A DNA stretch of 64,000 nt from Parelaphostrongylus tenuis (GCA_019055375.1 JAHQIW010004557.1:1-64000); one strand, 5' to 3'. Counted from the first letter of the stretch, positions 10,821 through 23,605 are shown. Notes: generated by a model not told the origin, from the sequence alone. Program-made: numbers and translations.

Positions 10821-10992
10821 TTGACTTCGTTTGAAGTGACTGAATGCACAATGGCATTAACAATGACTCACGGTGGCCTCGCGCTTTCTCGAGTCGGTGT
10901 TGGTTATTCTTCCAGCCAAGTCTGAGAACCGTCTGGTACCAATTTACCGACAGCGGATGCATGGATGAGTTTGTGAGCTATGAGCACGCGGT
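10820..10992 (-). repeat. S1 SINE-like copy lacking its tRNA head
   Basis: Minus orientation. The tail blocks GACTTCG.TTGAAGTGACTGAATGCA and ACAATGACTCACGGTGGCC are present. Similarity ends near 10992 at TGAGCTATGAGCACGCGG, before the A/B-box region, so the copy is truncated. Confidence 0.65.
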
Positions 10993-11404
10993 ACAAAAAC
11001 AAGTTTATAGCACGGTAGCCTGAGATTTAAACTTGGAAATGTCTCTGAAAATACAATGGAGAGGTCAACATTATTGACTATATAGTTATACTCTCGTATA
11101 CGTCGTACTTTTGCAGCTCTCCAATATACAACAACTCTTTCGCAATGACTTGGTTCGAAATAGAAAATGAGTGAAACAGCAATGCAAAGGTAAATATAGA
11201 CAGTTCAAAATTAAATTAAGCGAAAATGAGTCAAAAGATGTGAACTTTGGTTGAGAATGACTATTATGAGGTTGGAAGAAAAATTTCCACCGTTTGGATG
11301 GGAATGTCGTTTTTTCGCATAAAATGTGTGTGATTTTCTTGTCATTTGAAAGCTCCAGTTCTTTCGCATCTATTAATATATAATTTGTCTATATCTGCTG
11401 CAGA

Positions 11405-11707
11405 ATGGAAATGTCCAGGAAACAGAACCGTTTGTTGATGCTTTACGAGTGCAAATTTGGTCCGAATGCTCCTGATGCTGCTCGCCGAATCAATAAAGCT
11501 TGGGGTGACTGTACGGTTGGAGAATGAACAGTCCGCGTGCAATTTCGTCAGTTCAAGGCCGGAGACGAAGAGTTGACCGACATACGGAGATCCGAGCAAC
11601 CAACCAAACTTGATAAAAAAGAAGTGATCTCTGGCTTGGAAAATGAGCTGCCATCAAGTTCTCGTGAATTGGCAGCAGAACTAGGCGTTTCTCATGCAAT
11701 GTGCTAG
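11405..11707 (+). pseudogene. mariner-family transposase N-terminal fragment
   Basis: One frame from ATG 11405 to TAG 11707 (100 codons) reads as the paired helix-turn-helix DNA-binding part of a mariner transposase: RLLMLYECKFGPNAPDAARR (first HTH), INKAWGDCTVGE, FRQFKAGDEELT, and SRELAAELGVSH (second HTH). A TGA at 11525-11527 interrupts it. The DD(34)D catalytic half is absent. Mariner transposases act in the nucleus and insert at TA. This fragment is dead. Confidence 0.85.
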
Positions 11708-13458
11708 CCTACGTCCATCAGCGGGACTCTGTCCACAAGAAGCTAAAGGCAAAAAGGGGCACACAGGGCAAAAAGTGGTGGATAATGATGGCATGCTCTT
11801 AGAAAAATAGTCGTTGTTGCTGTTTGTTGTCTGAATATATGCATAAATTTTGAATGTTTTATCAAGCATTAACTTTCTTCCCAACCTAGTATGAGGAGAA
11901 ATGTTTCATTGCACAGTTTGATGGTTTCCTCATAGAATGGAAAGAAGAAAATAGCACGAGAGAGCTCAGCGGTATCGACATTGGTTAAATATGACAGACT
12001 AGAGAGAAACGAAGTGGAACACAGGAGCATGCAGAATGGAAACTTTGTAAATTGCAGATGGTGTGGAGAAATAGAAGAAAAATGAGTCGGATTTTTGTTG
12101 AGCAAAGACCGATTTTTCTAACTGGAAAAAAATTATTCTTTTTTAGATTCTGATACCCTCCCATGCTATGGATGCGCTTTCGGCTACTTGTAAAGGTGAG
12201 TACAACCCGTTTTCTCACTTTTCACTCTCACTGTAAGAAATTTATTTCACAATATCCTATAACGTATCATAGTTGTTAACTGTCTATGCGTATATGTTTC
12301 AATTTCTTTGCATTGTATGGAAGGGCAGTTAAAGGAGTTTATTCGTACTTTATCAGTCGCCTGTTCGCCCACCTCTAAATCACTCGCTTTTGCGCCCGCT
12401 TCCTCTGAAATCACTTGCTATCGTAGTGGCCTCAACCATAAACATCTGCCGAGAACACGGTACCGACTCGTCCTTGAGATTATCCTCACGAGGATATGTA
12501 GCTGTTTGTTGTTGTATTTCATCATACCTTAATCGACCGGCGCTCTAGAATCATTTATCCGTTATTTTTCGAAAAGCTTCAGTGTCTTGAGGATAACTAA
12601 ATAATGAATAAATCAATTACTGCAGCAAGGAATTTTAATGTTCTCTAAGATATCGATATTCTTGTTTGTTTATTTTGGAGTCTGTGACTTGTCGATTGAT
12701 TGGGAAAAATGCTCACTCTAGTTTTTCTTTCATATGTATAGTTCCTTACTTCAGAAGATCGCCACTTTTCCAGATAATGTCGCTTGCTTCTGAACTACAA
12801 TTTCCTGTTTGCAATATGTTGCAGACACCGCAGCGTTCATCTCATCCTATCCGCTCAAACCTCTAATATTTGATGCGTATTGTAATCATGTAGACTAACG
12901 CTCCTCTCGTTCTATCCGTCAATGCTTGAAGTCGAAAGACAAACAGGCATTTTCCGTTCGCGGCAATTTAGTCTCGTCTACAGTGATTTGGACAAATTGC
13001 AGTATTAAATCGTGTTCAGTACTGATATTGTAGTGTATTGGTAATAGTGCATTGTTACTGTATTAGTAATACGTACTTATTGAACATTTAACCTTGCCTT
13101 ATTTCTCTCACTGTTCCTAACCAGGTATTCCTTCACAAGTTCTATTTCAGTCGATATTCAAAAACGTCTCGAGTACACCAGGAAATGATCGCTTGTTAAT
13201 TATTGACTCACACGTTTTCGCCATTATCAATCTAATCGTCGCATTCGTAAGTACATAGACCAATCCTCTATTCCTACGGTAGGCTGTCTGTTCAAACACT
13301 TTACCCTGGGCACTTTAGTACCCGTCTTCACAATGTTTTACTTTAACCGAGGAATTAGAACAACTTCGAATATGTAATCTACATTTTCCATGATATAATA
13401 AATGTTATCTACCTTATCCAGATGTAAATACATTATAGTTTCTTAAGCTATATGTTTA
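11708..13458. other. no recognisable gene
   Basis: AT-rich. ORFs of 65-78 codons on both strands show no domain, and several have no ATG. Possible intron or intergenic DNA. Confidence 0.45.
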
Positions 13459-13906
13459 CTATATCAGAAGATGCTTGATCTGCACATCGGCATAATCATG
13501 ACTGTCAGAAGTCGAATGACTTTTCGTTGTGCTTTGAGTTAGTCTCGTAACTGAGCTTATTTCAATAGTTGGTCTCTTCACGTAATTTGACAATGATCCT
13601 GTCCTATAATCTTGATATAGAATCTCCATCATTAGCTCTACCTTTGTTTTACTTTGACCATGAACCCGCTCCTTGTTAGTTTTTACAAGCGGACGGAAGT
13701 TACAACTAGGCTTCAGCTTGGCAATGCACTCGACTAGTATCCCGTTCCCTATATCGTCTGTAATCCTGCTGTATATGGTATTGTTTTGCAATTGTAAAAA
13801 TAAACGATAATCTAGGCACGAAGAGTTCGAAACACAAGCAGATAATAAAAGTGTCGCGTAGTCAAATTGATTGAAACCATTCACACTCTCCGCCAAACTT
13901 CTTCTG
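13459..13906 (-). CDS. possible terminal exon of an unrecognised gene
   Basis: The minus strand is open for 242 codons (14187-13459), the longest unexplained ORF in the window. A good acceptor (TATTTATAG, just above 13906) would start an exon of about 450 nt ending at the TAG/TAA at 13459. The exon part has protein-like composition: four cysteines spread over SACVSNSSC..VECIAKLKPSC, a basic KTNKERVHGQSKTK stretch and a Ser/Thr-rich C-terminus. The part upstream of 13906 is rich in F, Y and I and reads like intron. I do not recognise the family, and no upstream partner exon is established. It may be spurious. Confidence 0.35.
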
Positions 13907-14260
13907 CTATAAATATAATAAAATATGCCTGTCCGAATAATGTTATGAAAATGTGTAAAGCTCAGTGAAAAGAATAAAAAATTGTTGAACAATGTCAGGA
14001 TTAAGAGCTGGTCGTTCTTGGGACTTGAACTTTTCTGACAACGATGTTGACCGCAAATTCCACTCCCTTTTCGAGCTACTTCGCAAGAAAATAAATGCAC
14101 CTTGTTCTTCGTAAGGTATCGTTCGCCTGCCTGCCTTTGTACCTGCAAATTTACTTCCATACAACTTGGAATTTGACACCCATTCACGGCAGTCTCTGCT
14201 CCTCAGGTCACGTAAGCTTTCTGCGACATCTCTCGGTTTCCCCGTATTCTTAACAATCAT

Positions 14261-16080
14261 TTAATGAAATCCTTGCTCATAGCTCTTCTCAATAATCGCA
14301 TTTGCAGGTATGTCACTGTTTGCGGAGCTCGCATATAATCCATTTCATGGATCACGTACATACAGATCGGACATTCTCAAGCTTTATCGTTCAAGTTGGT
14401 TCCGATATTTAGGTATGAAAACACGACAATAAAGTCAATGAAGAGAGCATGAATGAGAATCGAAGCTGCGAAAGCTCTGTGTCGAAGTTGGTTTTTGCCT
14501 TGAGAGACAGCTCTGAGTTTGACAACGAAATCCCAGGAGGAGAAAAGGCTAACGGTCAGCATTTTTAGAAAATAAACTGAGTAAGAATGATCTGATATAT
14601 TTGTTCGATATGGACAGATAAGAAGATTACTGTTTTTTATAGTTTCTAGTCCTCTGCACTGTGGATATGAAGCACACGAAACCCCAATTCTAAGAATGAG
14701 TCCAACTCGTTTTTATACAGTTTTATCATTTTTATACAGTTTTCACACTATTCTTTGGCACTATTCGAAGTTAGTATAGTGAGAGAACTTGCCTGCTTCA
14801 TTCTACAAGATCCTTACTTATTTTTGTTCCACTGCAAAGTTTTACACACGATCGTATTTTCTAGTACTATGCCAATGAATTAAGCTACCTTCGCATCGTG
14901 TGGAATGCGGCAATTTATTCGTCTTTATGCTTTTCTTGTCAAACAAATCCAAGGTTATTGATAGTAGTGTTCATCAAGTGCACAAGAAATGCAGTGAAAG
15001 AACGTCAGCCGCTCTATTTCAAATGTACTGTATTTCTACGGAATTTGATAAACACCACTATTAGCAACCTCAGGTCTGTTGAACAAGAAAAGCACCCAGA
15101 TCGTCAATCCATACCATGATTGAGAGATAGCCGGTTCGGAAAATTATTCGAGTCATTGTTAGAATTCCGCAGTATAACAGTTATAGGTAATCTCGCATCA
15201 ACTCGTACTTATCATTGGTTTTCAAGGTTTGTGTTTTAGTTGTTCTTACTCACGATTGGTATGTGAAGAATCCGGTCATAAGTTTTGCAGCCGGACTGAT
15301 GAAGATTGAGTGCTTTGCTTACGATTCCTTATCACCTTTACTGGCTTATTTTTTGAACTCAGTAGTGCCTTTGTTGGAAGGCTTTTGTAAAGATCATTCT
15401 TTCCACATTCCTCGTACCCACACCTCAAAAGAGTATGCGATGTTTAAGAACGAAACGAATGGTACTGATTGCCTTCACATTTTTCCCAACTTTTTTTCCG
15501 AAACGAAATTTTACGAAACTGAAATTACTGGTACATTTTTAGAGCCGACATGCTAGTAAATATTATTTCCTTACGTGAGTTTAGGCGATAGATGCGATCG
15601 TCCTGGATACAAATGTAGTAAGGTAAGTTTGTCCTACTAGCAATGCAACGCAATGAATATCAGCTAACCCACTACTTTTTATCTTACTTACATGTATTAG
15701 ACTATCCACTTTTCTTTTTTGCATGCAATATGTGAATGACTGGAGAGATTTACTATTTGCCGTGAGAAAAGAAAATTTGAAAACCTGGAAAATTCGAGAC
15801 TTAGTAAGGCTAAAAGAAGAAGATCAGCGAATGGCGAAATCCACTGCAATGTATTCCTTGAAAAGAGTTTCTAGCATAAACTTAGGTTATCCACTGAGCA
15901 TGTGTAAAAGGTATAGCTCAGTGTGGTGGTATGTGGTAGAGCAGTGAACTGAGCCGCTAATGCTGATCGAACAGTTTTTCTGCTCGTTCACTTCCAAACC
16001 ACTACCTGCAACATCCCCTGTATTGTAAACACTTATCGGCCTAGTTAGCTGACACTACAATGGATCAGTAGTTTGATAAG
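14261..16080. other. no recognisable gene
   Basis: The longest ORF (15215-15556, plus, 113 codons) begins at TTG, not ATG, and has no domain. The stretch near 15905-15960 (TATAGCTCAGTGTGG..GGTAGAGCAGTGAACTG) faintly resembles a tRNA D-arm but lacks a B box. Confidence 0.4.
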
Positions 16081-16089
16081 GACAAAAGA

Positions 16090-16480
16090 GGCATGCGGTG
16101 GAATTTTCCATCAAACCTCCAAGTTGAGGACATCGTCATCTTTTTAAAGACTACCAGTGAAGCAAAGATGACTCATAAGAGGAAGACCTATTTCATGAGG
16201 GGCTATAATCCGAATGTAGAGAAATTGAACCGGATAGTTCTCTAATCACAAAGATCATCTCGCAGGTGTACCTTAGATACCCAAAGAGCTTGAAGTACTA
16301 CATGAAGGAAAAATTAGACGGAAGAAAGAGAGCACCATCTGGTACTACGACCACGACGAGAAATCTACGCAGCACTCACGAAACGCTTGAAGTCTTCTGA
16401 GATTTAGTCGACACTCATAACGCCTCATATCTTTGCACGCCTTGATCTCTTAAGAGTATCTTGGTAACTTCGAGATTATG
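16090..16480 (+). pseudogene. RTE reverse-transcriptase C-terminal relic
   Basis: Plus-strand frames contain ATTTRNLRSTHETLEVF-like sequence near 16350-16405. This matches the RT thumb/C-terminal block LLRSTHRALERCLLKFSRR preserved at 34772-35008. The frame is broken many times. Confidence 0.55.
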
Positions 16481-16526
16481 GTATTTCTGCTTTTCCGCAG
16501 TGTATGTTGTTACTTATATAACTAAG

Positions 16527-16705
16527 GGAAGTTAGTGGTGAACAAAAAAAAAACGGCCTCAGGCAGGAATCGAACCCGCGTTTCATCCTATTTGGGAACG
16601 CGAGCTCTACCACTACACCATTGAGGCAAATTTGCCCAACCACTCATTCTTCAACATCTCTATGTTAGCTATCTAGCTATCATAGCTATAAGATTTCGTT
16701 TAATC
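16527..16705 (-). repeat. FB1 solo arm (tRNA-like)
   Basis: Minus orientation: a tRNA-like unit with B box GGTTCGATTCC at about 16570-16580 and A box TGGTGTAGTGG at about 16610-16620, ending in GAGGC/GCCTC acceptor pairing. The tail (CATTCTTCAACATCTCTATGTTAGCTATC) matches the FB1 arm, but no inverted partner follows. The anticodon stem does not pair, so this is not a functional tRNA. Confidence 0.75.
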
Positions 16706-16794
16706 GTTTAAAAATTCAAATTAATCAAGATCTTTAAGATTTAGGATCATGCACATCTATAGTAATACACAGAGAGGCAAGACTGGACTCCTTT

Positions 16795-16950
16795 CTCAAA
16801 AAAATGAAAGGTTTTGATCTAAGAAGTCGATGAGGTCACTTTTGAGAAGGTTGTAGTCTTCAAATTTTTTCCCACAGATGCTGCTTCGGGGCGTAAAAGA
16901 GAGATAATCAGATGGAGCAATATCAGGATCGATAGTGGAGTGGTACCGTA
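16795..16950 (-). pseudogene. mariner transposase C-terminal relic
   Basis: The minus strand reads YHSTIDPDIAPSDYLSF, then KKFEDYNLLKSDLIDF. This is the mariner block around the last catalytic Asp (YSPDLAPSDY) and the following helix. The N-terminal part is absent. It belongs to a different mariner lineage from the 11.4-kb fragment as far as motifs allow. Confidence 0.75.
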
Positions 16951-17089
16951 GTCAGCCCACCTTCTTCAAACGGTGGCGGATCGACCTTGCAACTTGAGTT
17001 TGTTAGTCAATGCAAGAGGTGTATCACTTAGCGATAGACCAATCCATTAAGATACCGAGCAATGGCTCTACGGCCGTGTCCACGTGTCT

Positions 17090-17800
17090 ACCCAAATTGC
17101 TAGAACCTTTTCCAACATGCCAAAGCCTGGCAACAACGGAAACCCAAGAGAAACTGGATGAAACGATAGTGTGAGAGAGAGCAAGCTCGAACTCAAGTGA
17201 TCGGCCTAACTAGTGTTCGTTATAGTTGTGCACGATTCTAAATCTTGAAGACAAATTAGTCTTGAGAGACTGAGTCGTGCAAAGCGATTAAGCGTTGTTA
17301 CTGCAGACTAAATCTCAGAAGCTCCGTTCAAGCGTGACGAGAGTGTTGCGCAGATTTCTCATTGTGGTTGCAGTCAATCGGATTTCATTCCATTTACCGT
17401 TTCATGCGGAGGTACGATCTTGTAATATACCAATAATGTGAAGTGCTGTGCAAAGACAGTTTAGCCAGCTGAGATTCCAACCCTGACTCAACTCTTTTCG
17501 AAAGCTTATACTAACCGTTGCACCACCGACCACTCCTAATCGATAAAGGTTGAAACTGATGGCATACGGTATTCTCAACGGAATTCAACGGCAGCGATTT
17601 ATATGCGAGTCCAAGCAGCAAAATCCCTTTCTGAATCCTGCTTGCTCAAGTGCCTGTGCCTCATCAGAGGTCTTCGACACCCGCAGAAGGTTGATATTGA
17701 TAAAAAGCTTGTAGAGTACATTCAACAATCCTATTAAACGGTAGTTACAAGAATCCCTTCTGTCAGATTCTTAGGCAGGATGATTGTACACGAGATCTAC
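17090..17800 (-). pseudogene. decayed RTE reverse-transcriptase pieces
   Basis: On the minus strand the stretch 17800-17610 keeps RT finger/palm residues (a YRP/NRI-like block, then the EQAGFRKGF region as AS.IQKGI). The stretch 17390-17270 keeps the later thumb block (LR.TL..LERSF). The order is right for one element, but the intervening palm has been lost or replaced, and an FB2-like tRNA piece sits at 17455-17530. Confidence 0.5.
17455..17530 (-). repeat. FB2-like tRNA-derived relic
   Basis: CAGCTGAGATTCCAACCCTG followed by ACTCTTTTCGAAAGC resembles the left arm of FB2 (GGCTGAGACTCAAACCTAG, then TTTCCGAGAGCGC at about 31885-31925). Confidence 0.5.
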
Positions 17801-20015
17801 CATTGATGTGAGATTTTTTGACGACGTCATATGTGCTGAGAAAAGTGCATCGACGTTATATTATTGAAGTTGTGGCCACCAGCTCTGAGTCATTACAAAA
17901 TTTCGCTTTGTTAACCATTCAGCCTATGGTTTCAGCGCTTCTTGGATGAAAATATTAGGTCATGAGAGTGGCCATCTAGCTTTATTACAAAATTTTGTTT
18001 TGTTGACAATACAATGCTAATGTCAGCGAGCACAGGTCAAGCGACATGAATGTTGACCGAGAACGACTACTTATGTGAATAATTTGATTTATTGCTTAGG
18101 TTAACTCAAGTCTCTGTCTTAACACTCATAGGCCCACAGGAAGAGTATAATCAACGCGCACTCAACAACATTCGTAATAGAAGCAAAACTTTCAATCAGC
18201 GCCATGTCCACATGCAAAAGTTTCGAGGTGCTTGTGGACAGCAAGTGTTGGAAAACGAATAGAATGTAAGAAACTTGAGAACTACAGAGTAGATGTGAAA
18301 GATGATTTGTATAGAAAAAACTATTCCCCATGTGTATGAACTGGTATTGAAAGCGATAACCCAGATCAGCGTTAGATGAATTTCCTAAGTGGTCGAGAGA
18401 GGCGAAGTGCAAATAGCTTCGAATCGTTGCTTATTCGGTTTCCACATCTAAAGGTGCATGAACGCATATTCGAAACAAACCTTCGCTTGCGAGGTTGTGC
18501 CAGTATATTGAGTCAGTCGTTCTGTCGCACGAAAAAAATCGGAGACCACCACTTTTCTTTCAAAGTAAGAGAATTTAGCTACACAGCCGCTGGCCACGAG
18601 CAGTTTATCATTTTCGTTTTCGACCTTTACATTTTTCATCTTTCACTCCCAACCTTTTTGCAGTTCCAGCAGTAGTGCGTCATGCAAGAACATCGCTCAC
18701 TGAGCCAGCGCAAGCACAGTTCTGTGCGGAAAACTACCTTTGAGCCACCCAAAAGCTTGTAAATGTAAGTGCAGAGGAAAACCCCAGGCGCTTATAAGAT
18801 TTTCATCTCCTTTTCATAAGGACTACGAATGAAAGTTGGTGTCTGATGTCGAGCCAGTTACTAATTAACAATTTCGTTTTCACTTCAGACTACAACTTGT
18901 TTGATATGGGGAATTATTGGGACAACGTTTCGACGTGTTTGTCTTCTTCACAAGCGATTATTCCAGTCGCCTTTCCACCGTCGTATGTCCTTGTTGTGGT
19001 CTTCGCCTTCGCTGTTGTTCGAATCGGATTGTTTTCAAATTAGCGCCACTCGAATGAAGTAAGTCAACGTCATCAGTAATTCCACCAATAAATTAGTGAT
19101 GTTTCAGAAGATTGACTATTATTCAACTCTGGCATAATCAAACAATAATGTTCCATTAGTGAGCTTAAGAGCGAAATTCAAAAATTTTGTTACGGATGAT
19201 GTTTGCTTGTACCGTAGTTTCTAGAGCTGAGAGCTCTCATCGATCGACTTATTCTTCACTCTCTCACGAAGAAAATGCAGAGACAATGTGAAGTATTCTC
19301 TGAAATGCCTAATGAGCCTTCGCCATAGTTTAGGTGTACAACCCTTCTTCATAAAGTCACTTGAATTTTCATTTCGCAGGTGGCTCTGTTTCTACCTGCA
19401 CCTGGCATGGTCAGATACCTCGTTACAGAGTGCTCTCAAAAAACTGTCGTATTTGAATATTTGTTCATATTACAGGCTATCTGAGAAGCAATCAAATATT
19501 TTTGTAGTAATATACGAAATGAATGTTTTCTTACTCCTTTTATTTCATTGTAGCTTCATGTAATCGTTTGCAGAAGAAAAGAGAGACTGACAAAAGTTGA
19601 ATGTCGTCTTCATATTCGAGTCTATGCATATAGTTCAAACGTTTATTAAGTATTGTTAATCACTAACGCACATAAGTTCAATCTTGGGGACTCGATCACA
19701 GTTTCAATCAGGCATAATTTTGGGCATAAATGACATTCATCTCCGTTCATTCTATATATAGATGCCGAAGCAAGTTTCTTCAGAAGTGTAATTTGAATAA
19801 ACATCAGCTCGTGTCTTTTACACTGAATTCATTCACTTGTGAATACTAACCTGAACAGCTGAACGAATCAGACAATTTCTTTGATCATCTTGAATTATCA
19901 ACGGTCTTTTCTTCTGTTAGACGGCGACAGATTAAGAAACGGCCGCTTTCGCTAGATAAAGTCATTTTATAAGAGTGTAAGTAATTAGTCGAAGGCCTAA
20001 ATCATGGGCCCATGC
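17801..20015. other. no recognisable gene; half of a diverged duplicated segment
   Basis: The portion 18,950-19,560 resembles 26,230-26,920 in the same orientation (for example TTCATTCGAGTGGCGC on the minus strand and CCTTGCCATAGTTTAAG-type blocks). ORFs of 97-99 codons around 18.1-18.7 kb show no domain. Confidence 0.4.
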
Positions 20016-20017
20016 TG

Positions 20018-20537
20018 TAGTGATGGTTCAGTAGATTTTCTTAAAGTCGTCGATAATGTTGTGCCTCTCAGGCCTCGTTGCTTCACCTCAAACTTGGGTT
20101 GTTAAGCAGTCATATACAACAAAACAACCCAACTACAATAATTAACGGCAACAGATGTTAGACAAATAATATGCAATATATGCTTAAGTACAAAAGCTAA
20201 GCCAACATAAGCACTGAGGGATAACAATCAAGCATAATGAGTCACTTAAGAGACTACGTGAAGGTATAATTGACAAACTGCAACCTAGGAACGTTGCAGC
20301 TGTGTAACTGGCCTCCGCTGTGTTGACGGCTTCTTAATATACGAAATAAAAAAGGAGGCTAGGTTTACAAATTTCTCTTTGTTTACGTTTCTATGCAATC
20401 TGGTCGCGAAAAGCGCCTTTTGTTCAGGTTTCTATACTTCCCACTGCTATCTGATGGAAGAATGACTCTTGAGAGGCTCTTATGCTTTTGTGCAATCGCT
20501 CTGTTTCATAGGGTTAGCATTTGAAGATGTTAGTCGC
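20018..20537 (-). repeat. 3' LTR of the BEL/Pao element
   Basis: It shares long blocks with 23628-24124: TAGTGATGGTTCAGT, TCGTCGATAATGTT, CAACTACAATAATTAAC, GTGTTGACGGCTTCTT and TTCATAGG..TTGCATTTGAAG-like ends. With the element on the minus strand this is the downstream LTR. Confidence 0.85.
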
Positions 20538-20766
20538 CTCGTCGGCACTGCCACTTTAGGAAGTCTGTTGGAACATTGATTTTAAATGGCGAGCGCTGAG
20601 TAATACAAACTATACAATGGCATTGTCGACAATTAGTGAGAATGAGCGTTAGCATCACAATACGAAGACGAACGATGAATTCTCTCTACATGATGGCAAA
20701 GGGTTAAATGTGAAACACGACAAAGCGATTGAGCCTGAGATACTGCTACGCCCGTTATTTTTCAGC

Positions 20767-21060
20767 TTAAAAATTTCGGTACCCGCCGATGGCTGATAAA
20801 ATGGTGACCATCACTTCACTTCTGCTCGTCCTAATGCCGTGATCACTAGCTCTTCGATAAAATCCTTGTGAAAGTCCCGATGGAAATGCTACTAATATAT
20901 CGTGGTTTTCCCACCTTCCCCATTGCAGTATTCGAAGAGATGAGATTGTGCCCAGACTGTTTGTGCTCAGATTGTATAAAAGGTTTATCGCGTTGGTACC
21001 TTCTGGTGTTCCTGGTTGCGCTAAGAGATGCAACTCTGTGATATTCTTGATTAAATCGAG
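20767..21060 (-). pseudogene. BEL/Pao pol C-terminal domain relic
   Basis: Minus-strand frames give NQEYHRVASLSATRNTR and, after a shift, a GKVGKPRY and a GFYRRASDHGI segment. The spacing resembles the W.EYL.SLRER..PRG.W..G.. tail that follows the integrase of Pao elements. Weak, supported mainly by position. Confidence 0.5.
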
Positions 21061-21416
21061 ATTTCGAGATCAGGCATACGCATTGATACAACAGACGACT
21101 CCAATGTGTCAGCTGCTGTCACCAAGCTCATCTCTTTCAAAAAGTCATCAATTAGAGTGTCTGGCATGTCTACGGAGTTCGATTCTAGAAAAGCTGTTCC
21201 AGTGTTACCTTCTAACTCTTTCATTCGAACGAGCAGATAGATACTATAACCTGATACAGTCAGTTCTGCAACTTCATTATTTCTAGGGACGACGTTATCG
21301 TGGCCGGAAATTCAAGGCGGGGATCGCGATTTCTCAACCAAATTCTGTCAAGGTTGAGCTCAGTGGTACGCTTAGGTAGAGAACATTTATGAGAGCTTAG
21401 GTCTTCAATTGCTCCT

Positions 21417-22250
21417 TCATCGAATGCACACTGACGGAATCTGATTCAGCATATGTAAAGAGTATTGTATTGATAAGAGACTCGTTTCTTCCATCACTGT
21501 TGCGATATGTTCCATCGGAAGTTTAGACGTTCCTAAAGCCTCACAGAAAGATAAAATCACCGACTGTGTGAGTTTCTCATAAAACATTCCTTGCCAGGGA
21601 CGATTGGTGTGATGCTTCGCCACTCAATTTCCTTATTGACTGTTATGCGCTTCAGTTCTGGATCGTTGTCAATGGACTGCAAGCGTTGACTGAGAAGTGC
21701 TTCTGCCGGCATGAATGTTGGAGCATTATCGCTCATAATCGATGATGGTACTACGTGTCCGGCAAAGATACAACGTAACGACCTGAGGAATGCCGTCGTG
21801 GTGAGGTCCTAGACTATGTCCAAGTGAATCAGTCAAGTCACCATACACGTGATTATCGCTCCATAATATTTGTTTCCGATAGAGTCCGATTGGATGATTG
21901 TTAACGGAGATAGCCGAGACCGACGTGTTCGATGGGACGCGATTTACGAACTCCCTGTTAGGGCAGATCTTCTGGTTCAGAGCACTTGTAGGAAAAGTTG
22001 ATAAATTGCTGGCATGGAATACATAGAAGAATCTTCGTGACTTGTGCTCTAAGTTTGAGTGTCCAGTATTTCTGTCGAACAAGAAAAACAGTGAGATTGA
22101 TCCGGAACGCCCATTACCGTGACATTCTCGAATTATGGCCGCTGCCAACCAGGAATTCCGTACAACTAAGAAAGTATTTTTGGGAACTTTGCTCAAGTCA
22201 CTTCGTTCTAGTTGTCCAAAACATCGTAGTAATTCCTTATCGTCCAATTT
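21417..22250 (-). pseudogene. BEL/Pao integrase, frameshifted
   Basis: The minus strand from about 22247 reads DDKELLRCFGQLERSDL and SWLAAAIIRECHGNG, the zinc-binding HHCC entry of Pao integrases. The core follows: a stretch with GLYR..WSDNHVYGDLTDS, then MSDNAPTFMPAE (about 21735-21700) carrying the second catalytic Asp. RPWQGMFYEKL (about 21600-21560) marks the C-terminal part with its conserved W-x-G-x-YE. At least three frameshifts separate these blocks. The enzyme would insert the cDNA into the host chromosome. Confidence 0.8.
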
Positions 22251-23226
22251 AACATTTAGACTTTCACAGACTGCATCATAAAAGGTGTCATCGTTGACAA
22301 TTCATGGTGGTTGATCAGTACTTTTGCGTGATCATTTCTATCCCGGTGATATCAGGGTTATGGTTTGCTCCGTTGACCTGTAGAAGTAATGATGACCTAA
22401 TATGATTGCTTTTCTGAGCACTGACTTCAACAATTAGATTTTGTTTATGTTACCTAATTAATGCCACGATCCTTTTATCGTTCTTCAATGTGTATTTCTC
22501 AACTGAAGTGAAAATGTCAGCTTTTTTTGTCTCCACATAATCAATTTTGAGCCACGCATGTAATTTGGTCTGTTAAAATAGGCTGACTTATAGAGTACGA
22601 TACACGACTTTTCGACCTTGACAGTCTCGTCAGTCGGGTGGTACCCTTTCGTCTTTTGCTAATCCTCTGTGGGTGCTCCAGTCCCCACACTAACAGTTAG
22701 AGACGACAAACATTATACACTCTATGTTTGGTGAAACTATTTTTGTCTCCACTTGAGGTATTCCGGTTAACAGGGAGCTGTTGTTGTTCTTGGATAAATC
22801 TGTCGCACGTTACGCCTATTTAATCATCCTGGGTTGTTGTAATTATCGGCTCGGAGGAAGAGCTTTCATTATATTTGAAAATGTTAGACGTGACCTCCTA
22901 TTTTTCGGAAGGTTCTAGAAGGAACGGTGGGCCTGTCCATCATAGATGCTCTAACAATTCCCGTTGATCATGCTCTCTAGTACTGCAATCGGCTACGTTG
23001 CATTGTGATGTGACCTGTCCGAAGACGATGCATGAACCTATATTCGCTATGTTTTCCACAGTTTTTTCTATCTCCATTAGACGACTGAATATTCTGAGTC
23101 CAACGCTCTTCAGTGGCTTGCGTTTTATCCAATTGAGAACGATGTCCGACTCTGCGAAAATATAAATGTTCTGGATTTCAAGCGATTTTTAAAGTTGGGT
23201 TAGTTTAGCAATCGCCAATCGGAGTG

Positions 23227-23484
23227 CTAACCTGACAGGATCCAGTTCCATTTTGGTATTGTTGAGGCTAGCTTCAACGAAGGCAATATTCGTTTCGTCA
23301 TTAAAAGATTACTCGAGCGTATATAAATACAGGCTGCGATAGCTTCACTACTAGCGTCGGCAAAGGTTATTAGAGTATAGTCGCTATCCCTCGTTCCCAG
23401 GCAACGCCATGGTGCTTTAGCGATGTGAACGGTATATTTGTGGAGCACTTGTTTTTGGGCTATTAGAATCAATTGCTGAGTCAT
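23227..23484 (-). pseudogene. BEL/Pao pol RNase H/connection segment
   Basis: The minus-strand ORF contains LITFADASSEAIAACIYI, then LPSLKLASTIPKWNW, the Pao-specific RNase H start (FADAS...) and the LPSL..T.IPK.E motif. The RT catalytic YxDD that should precede it is not found. Confidence 0.75.
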
Positions 23485-23605
23485 GGTGCGCTTTTCTTTT
23501 ACTAAAAAACTCTAACTTGACTCCTCTCGTGCACTTGCAACTAGGTGTTCTTTTCGTGCTGCCTGTCCACTAGCAGTGTGATGGATGACACGGGATCGAC
23601 TGCAG

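Noticed and set aside
15215..15556. 113-codon ORF
   Set aside because: Begins at TTG, no acceptor or domain, F/Y/I/L-rich composition expected of AT-rich non-coding DNA.
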